DNA of 64,000 nt from Metarhizium brunneum. Taxonomy: Eukaryota > Ascomycota > Sordariomycetes > Hypocreales > Clavicipitaceae. The notes under the pieces are model-generated. The model ran no database searches. It had not been told where the DNA came from and was given only the letters and a program-made list of their open reading frames with translations. The stretch covers positions 1,798,001 through 1,862,000 of the forward strand of contig NC_089428.1 of the NCBI RefSeq assembly GCF_013426205.1, written 5' to 3'. A program made the position numbers and the translations under genes. Positions 58,381 through 64,000 of the stretch are shown here, piece after piece. Position 1 is the stretch's first letter. The number at the start of each line of letters is the position of its first letter.

Positions 58381-59823
58381 ATGAGTGAACGCGAGCCCGA
58401 ATCGAGAGAGCTCAGCTTCGTCAGCCGCGAGCGTGGCCCGGCCCACGACCGCGACCACGACCGCGACCACGACGACATGCTGCAAAACGGCCGCTCGTTG
58501 CCGCCCACCGACCGCGGGCGAGGCGCCTACGTGAGCCTCGCGTGCTGCACCGTGGCCCAGGTTCCGATATGGGGTCAGCCTCGACCAAGCTTCCGTCGCG
58601 GGAATGGCGATTAACACTCGGCAGGGTATTCCGTGTCGTACGGCATTTTCCAGGAGTACTACAGCAGCTCCAAGAGCGGCATGGCCGGCTCGCCCGGGTC
58701 GTTTGCCACGATTGGCACGTCGCAAATGGGCATCATGTACCTGATGATGCCGGTGGCCTTCCTCCTCCTTCACCGGCACCCCCGTCTGCGCCGATGGTGC
58801 GGCCCGCTGGGCCTGCTCGTCACCGTCGCGTCGCTGGTGTCGTCGGCGTTTGTCGACTCGGTGGGCGGGCTCGTTGCCACGCAGGGCGTGCTCTACGCCG
58901 TTGGGTGCGGGCTGCTCTTCAGCCCCATCTCCATGTACATGGACGAGTGGTTTGTGCAGCGCAAGGGCATGGCGTACGGCGTCATGTGGAGCGGCAAGGC
59001 GGCCGTCGGTGTCGCCATGCCCTTTGTCTTCAGCGCGCTGCTGGACCGCTTCGGCCTGAGGGCGACGCTGCTCTCGTGGACGGTGGCGTCGGTGGTCTTG
59101 ACGTGCCCGCTGCTGTTCTTCCTGAAGCCGCGTGTGCCGCTGCCGCCCTCGACCCAGGCCCGCCCTCTGTCCTTTGGGTTCCTGCGCCGTGCGCCCTTCT
59201 GGATGATGCAGCTCGGCATCGCTATCCAGGCTCTTGGCTACATCATGCCGAGCACCTACATGGCCACCTACGCCTCCAACATTGGACTGTCGTCGGTCAG
59301 CGGGCCGGTTCTCGTCGCCTTGTTCTCGTTTGCGTCCATCCCCGGCGCCGTGGTCCACGGCGTTCTCGGCGACAGAATGTCGGCCACGGCGGTCATTCTC
59401 ATCTCGTCGTTTGGGAGTGCCGTGCCCGTCTTTCTGCTCTGGGGGCTCAGTCGTCACTTCGCCAACATGATTGTCTTTGTTTTAGTCTATGGCTTCTTTG
59501 CGGGGGGCTTCAGCAGCACGTGGTCTTCCATGATGAGGGAGATCAAGCGGGACGACTCGTCTTCGGATACGGCCGTCATTTTCGGCATGCTTCTTGGCGG
59601 AAGAGGTGTCGGTTTCGTGCTCGGGGGGCCTGTCAGTGGTGCCTTGACGACAGCACGAGGTGCCTTGTCCGAGGAATCCTTGGGCTATGCCACCATATAC
59701 GGGCCTATGATCTTGTGCACGGGAATCACGGCGATTCTGGGTGCTTGGGGCTCGTACTGGAAATTGCTTAACAAGGCCACCTCCCAGGGCCTCTCAGAAT
59801 GTCTGCCTATTCGACATCCCTGA
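58381..59823 (+). CDS. MFS transporter, monocarboxylate (MCT/MCH) type
   Basis: Two exons: 58381-58573 and 58625-59823 (463 aa), with a 51-bp intron placed inside the first helix. A hydrophilic N terminus, with tandem DRDHDRDHDD, precedes twelve predicted helices. Helix 1 ends in the MCT-like GYSVSYGIFQEYY. The loop EWFVQRKGMAYGVMWSGKAAVG between helices 4 and 5 is typical of fungal MCH/MCT proteins, and LGDRMSATAVILISSFGSA is the second-half loop. The last helices contain GRGVGFVLGGPVSGAL. Such proteins move monocarboxylates, riboflavin or related small acids across the plasma membrane. Substrate is not predictable. Normal family length. Confidence 0.88.
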
Positions 59824-61599
59824 GACTGAACTTGAGGCAGTGCAAGAAGCAAAGAGTTTTAGTTATGTTGGCGTATATACATAGAAGAAGACACTGGCTA
59901 GAGTTGTAGTGTTCTTGTGTCTACACTAGCCTGGCAAGAACGGTTGTGTGTCGGCCATTGCTTCACCTGATTGGGAAAAATACACGACGGATAGAGCATT
60001 ACTTGGGGTCGAGTTGGCGGATCCATCTCATGCATGTCTGTAGCGCAGGTAAAAGGGATTTGCAAGGTTTTCCCGGCAACACAGAAAGACAGCAGAAAGC
60101 GGACATGGTTGCCGAGGCTGGTTGATAGCTCATCCGGCGATAATGAACCCGAATGCCCGTACGCCGCCCTCACTTATACCGAAAACTCAAGCGCCTACAA
60201 ATCGGGCATGCAGTGCGCACCATCCTTGTTGTCCCTCGTCATGAAGCCTCCAGGACGGCGCAGTAATGCTCATCTACAAGATTGTGAAACACTCACATGC
60301 ACTACGAGCAGGGGGTTGAACTTCTTTTATCCTCATGCCCAACCTGGCGCGGTCCTCGTTTATGACGCGAGCGATCGGCGCCGGACACAAACGGCAATAC
60401 CCTCACTGCGATGTAATGTGTCTGACCGACTGTAGATTTCGCCAGATGACAAACAATCACCTACTGGGTAACCGCCAAGGAGTAAATCCAGTCAGGGTTC
60501 AACTCATATCCAGACAAGCAATGCTGCGGATTGACCGCATCTTGGGGACGATTCGGATCCGAACATTGAAATGTCTTGATGGCAGGCGGCTTGTTCTCCC
60601 GCAACGCCGTGGCTTGTCTCAGCGCTAACATCTGGTGCCGTGTAGGACGGCCACGGGCTACTTCTCCACCGGATAATTGTGGCATTGGCAACATTAGAAT
60701 GAAACCGCAAATGTTCAGCTGCTTTGGACACGGCGCCATCTAGTTACCTCCCGCAAGCCGCCTAGTCTTGCCTATCCACCGTCGCTCAAGGTTGGCGGAA
60801 CTTGCTCAGATCGAACGTAAATGTAACCCCCTCTTCCGCCCCGCTCTGAACTTCAACTCGAAAACCACCAAAAGTTACGCCAGCCGGTAAGATGGAGAGA
60901 CAATCATCCGTCTGGTGTCCTCTTTGTCTGAGGGGGCTTGGGCGACAATAACCTGCCGATGGTTGGCGATTCAATTGTTTACCAGTGCCATATCCAACCC
61001 AATTGGACCCATCTCGACATTGGTGTAAATCTGCAGATGGCATGAGATGACAGTGGTTTTGATATCTTGTCGTTTTGAAGAATCCAAAGTGAATTCTTCT
61101 TGCTTTCATACATCGGCCATCATGGTTGATCAGGGTCCACGGAGCACCAGCGTTGCCACAACGGATCGCGGATCGCGGATCGCAGATCCCTTCCACTATG
61201 ACGAAGAGGCTAAACAAAATTGGCGCCCTCCATGTTAGATTGTTTCTACTGTTTTCGCAGGGGATGTGCCTGCCGGCCATGCTGCCATCAGGCCAATTGA
61301 GCATCCCGGCAGGTGAGGCAGAAGCACACGGGGGTAAATCAAGCCGTCTCAGACGTCAAAGACACTTTTGACGCAGGTCATTCCCATTCTGTATCGCGCG
61401 GCATGCCAACTCTAATCCGCCGCCAAACTCCCCCTTGAAGGACCGCACAATTAGGCGGTAGAAACAGCTTGTCTGACGCCACAGAAAGCAAGTGGTTGGC
61501 TTCACCAGTTCCAAGCGTTCAAAGTATATAAGTTGCGAATGCTCTCCATTCAATGGCTTCACGTTGGCAAGCAGGTCAGATCCAGAGCCCTCCACCACC
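59824..61599. other. Intergenic of 1.8 kb with unassigned minus frames
   Basis: No gene I can defend. A minus-strand frame 60786-61304 ends with a protein-like segment (VTFTFDLSKFRQP), and another at 60461-60739 has an ATG start. Neither shows a known domain, and both may be a decayed gene. Three GGATCGC units are in tandem at about 61163-61185. The end of the stretch has TATATAA at 61525-61531, the likely TATA box of the GH25 gene. Confidence 0.35.
61525..61531 (+). promoter_or_regulatory. TATA box of the GH25 gene
   Basis: TATATAA lies 69 bp before the ATG at 61600, a normal spacing for a strongly transcribed secreted-enzyme gene, with a pyrimidine/CATT-rich leader in between. Confidence 0.55.
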
Positions 61600-62356
61600 A
61601 TGAAGTCAGTTGCGTTCTTCGCGGTCCTCGCCTCCATGGCCAACCTTGCCACGGCCACGGTTGCCGGCTTCGACATTTCCCACTACCAGCCCAACGTGGA
61701 CTTTAAGAAGGCGTACGCCGACGGCGCCCGGTTCGTCATTATCAAGGTACGACGCTCACAGCCTCACGGCCCAACTATACCAGACCACGCAAACCCCGTC
61801 TAACACGACCAAATGGCAGGCCACCGAGGGCACAACGTACATCGACCCGTCCTTCAGCTCGCACTACACGGGCGCAACGCAGGCCGGCCTCATCCGCGGC
61901 GGCTACCACTTCGCGCACCCGGGATCGGGGTCGGGCGCCGCGCAGGCAACCTACTTCCTCGCCCATGGCGGTGGTTGGTCCCGGGACGGCATCACGCTGC
62001 CCGGCATGGTCGACCTCGAGTATAACCCAAGCGGGAGCACCTGCTACGGGCTCTCGGCCAGCGCCATGGTCAGCTGGATCTCCGACTTTGTCGAGACGTA
62101 CCGCTCCAAGACGGGCGTCTACCCGCTCATCTACACGTCGACGAGTTGGTGGAACCAGTGCACCGGCAGCAGCACCGCCTTTGGCAGCAAGTGCCCTCTT
62201 GTGGTGGCTCGTTATGCTACCTCTGTCGGCACCTTGCCTGCCGGCTGGAGCTACCAGACCATCTGGCAGAATAGCGACAAGGCGCCTTGGGGCGGCGACA
62301 ATGACATCTTCAACGGCAACCTCGACCAGCTGAAGCGCATTGCGAATGCTTCCTAG
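61600..62356 (+). CDS. GH25 muramidase (lysozyme), secreted
   Basis: Two exons: 61600-61746 and 61820-62356 (227 aa), with a 73-bp intron. A 19-residue signal peptide (MKSVAFFAVLASMANLATA) precedes the GH25 barrel, which starts VAGFDISHYQPNVDF with the conserved D25. The catalytic pair is in MVDLEYNP (D114 and E116). GGYHFAHPGSG, the Trp-rich SWWNQC and WQNSDKAPWGGDNDIFNG are other family landmarks. The enzyme cleaves the beta-1,4 bond between MurNAc and GlcNAc of bacterial peptidoglycan, so it attacks bacterial competitors outside the cell. It is of the Chalaropsis type, found in many ascomycetes. Length is normal and all visible active-site residues are present. The start codon follows a TATA box and CACC context. 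Confidence 0.95.
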
Positions 62357-62966
62357 TTTCGGGGATGAGTTACCTTGTGTCACTGAGAATATGTTGCGTC
62401 GGCGAAAAGTCTTGCGAAATGATGTAAATCGTCTCTTGAGTTTGTGTAATGATTCAGCAAGGGGGGTTGCGTGTCAAGATGCCAATACTTCTGTTACACT
62501 CTGAATGTACTCGACGGTGTGATGGCTGAGACGGTGCGATTTGCAAGATGGTAAATATACTGTGAATACATGTATTTTTCTCATTCCGGTCCTATGGTAA
62601 CTGCAACAATGCAAACGTGTTGAACCCCCAACCGCTTACACCTCTGCCGAATTGCCCATCGGCAACTCGCTCCATAACGCCAAGTATTTTCTACCCAACA
62701 CCAAACTACAATTATATTTGAACCAAAATAAGTCTCATTCCTATTCTGAACCCATTCTTCAAGTCATCGTAACATATTGAACCTGCCGCACCACCTGCAC
62801 CAACTCGGCAACTCGCTCCACCACACCCGGAATCTTATAACCGGCGGCACCAACCGTCAGCCATCGTCACAACTTCTCAACAACACAACTCACCAGCTCA
62901 ATTCAGAACCAAATACACCCCAAACCAACTCCACAGACATATAACCCCCGAGAAAAACACGCCAAA
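62357..62966. promoter_or_regulatory. Intergenic and promoter region
   Basis: 3' flank of the GH25 gene followed by a C/A-rich leader (about 62800-62966) typical of fungal 5' UTRs. No other gene. Confidence 0.45.
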
Positions 62967-64000
62967 ATGCGCCCCTCCGCGCTCCGGCGCATCACGCCCT
63001 CCAAACGAGCATACACAACACCATCACCATCACCAACATCCGCATCCGCCGCCGCAGCCCGCCTCCTGGAAACCTTCCACGGCAAAACCCTCATCCAGCA
63101 CCAGGTCCTCGACGCAAACCAGCTCCAAAAGCTCTCCCTAACACTCAACCGCCCGACAATCCACGCCCAAAACATCCTCACCTCCCCGCCAGCCCCGGGC
63201 ACGCCCATCCCCCCCGGCCACCACCTCGTCTACTTCACACCAGGCGGCCTCGAAAGCGCCCTCGGCCCCGACGGCACAGACCGGACCTTCAACGCCCCCG
63301 CCCCCTTCACGCGGCGCATGTGGGCAGGCGGGCACATGTCCTGGACCGCCTCGCCCCTACGCGTAGGCGACCCCGTCTCCGAGCACACGCGGCTCCTCAG
63401 CGCCGCCGCCAAGACGAGCACGTCCAGCGGCCGCGAAATGGTCCTCGTCGAGGTGGAAAAGGAGCTCCGGGGCCCGCGCGGCGCCGGCCTCGTCGACACG
63501 CGCTCGTGGATCTTCAGAACCGACTTCCGCACCGGCTCGCCGCCGGAACCGCGCCCTCCCGCGCAGGCATCCCTCCCCACCGCGATAACCGACATCCCCG
63601 GCCAGAGAGGTGAGCACCCCCCCCTAAAACGACGTGCCGTTGCTAATGGACAGGCTTCCCCGCGCGGCAGCTCACCTGGTCGGCCGTTGGGCTGTTTCGC
63701 TTCTCGGCACTTACTTTCAACGGGCACAAGATCCACTACGACGCAGGATGGAGCCGCGGCGTCGAGGGCCACGCCGGCGTCGTGGTCCACGGGCCGCTGA
63801 ACCTGATCAACATGCTCGACTACTGGGGCGACGTTCACGGCGGGGGCGCGGGCGCGTCGCCGGCGAGCGTTGCGTACCGTGCCGTGGCTCCCCTCTACGC
63901 GGGGGACACGTATACCATCCAGACGGGGGACGTGAGAGACGGCGTGTACGACGTGGTGGCCGACAAGGACGGGACGGTGTGTATGAAGGCGCAGATCGTG
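62967..64000 (+). CDS. Type 2 hydroxyacyl-thioester dehydratase (HTD2-like), 3' cut
   Basis: Exon 1 is 62967-63609 and exon 2 starts at 63654 and runs off the window end. The 44-bp intron has the branch GCTAATG. The N terminus is basic and Ser/Ala-rich (MRPSALRRITPSKRAYTTP), a likely mitochondrial presequence. The body has the FAS1-like dehydratase and hot-dog features: FTRRMWAGGHMSW, LVEVEKEL, then GFPARQLTWSAVGLFRFSALTFNGHKIHYDAGW and the downstream HGPLNLINMLDYWGDV. The family includes yeast Htd2 of mitochondrial type II fatty-acid synthesis and mesaconyl-CoA hydratases. About 330 residues are visible and the C terminus lies outside. Confidence 0.85.

Noticed and set aside
60786..61304. 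172-codon minus frame with a protein-like end
   Set aside because: No known domain; first in-frame ATG is internal. Could be a decayed gene but cannot be supported.
1..64000. CRISPR arrays, operons or prokaryotic signals
   Set aside because: No regularly spaced direct repeats with unique spacers; gene structure is clearly fungal.

Overview
The window is nuclear DNA of a filamentous ascomycete. I infer Sordariomycetes, probably Hypocreales. The grounds are short GT-AG introns of about 44-190 bp (mostly 50-80), GCTAAC/CTGAC-type branch points, Zn2Cys6 and UstYa (DUF3328) families, a LisH Som1/Flo8 regulator, a fungal GH25 muramidase, and very AT-rich blocks that look like RIP-mutated (repeat-induced point mutation) repeats. 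Most genes needed splicing by hand. For each spliced model the exon lengths sum to a multiple of three and the protein stays open across every junction. The species is not identified.

Layout. 0.8-6.0 kb: a 64-aa secreted peptide gene (minus) diverging from a UstYa-family oxidase gene (plus), followed by a Zn2Cys6 regulator (minus). This resembles the corner of a small peptide-natural-product locus. 6.0-14.8 kb: a gene desert with only short repeats and inverted repeats. 14.8-18.8 kb: tRNA-Asp(GTC), a broken L-amino-acid-oxidase pseudogene and a low-complexity hypothetical gene. 20.1-26.0 kb: a housekeeping block with the U5 snRNP 40K WD40 protein, TRAPP subunit Bet3 (with a 9-nt micro-exon) and a Som1/Flo8-type regulator. 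26-35 kb: gene-poor, with microsatellites, a small CCHC zinc-knuckle gene and AT-rich tandem repeats.

35.1-47.8 kb: a secreted amidohydrolase, two identical tRNA-Ser(AGA) genes (the first with an inverted partial copy of its 5' end), an SRPK-like kinase lacking the DFG aspartate, a small secreted protein and a GT32-like DXD glycosyltransferase. 48.7-53.9 kb: an AT-rich island containing an intact four-exon O-methyltransferase. 54.4-64.0 kb: a gene-dense end with an unknown conserved-looking protein, a SurE-like phosphatase, an MCT-type MFS transporter, a GH25 lysozyme and a type 2 hydroxyacyl-thioester dehydratase cut by the window end.

Genes working together. The clearest functional group is the 0.8-6.0 kb trio (secreted peptide, UstYa oxidase, regulator). 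The rest looks like independent genes. The three housekeeping genes act in splicing, ER-Golgi tethering and development/cAMP signalling respectively. Most of the gaps contain no gene I can defend, and I say so in the entries.
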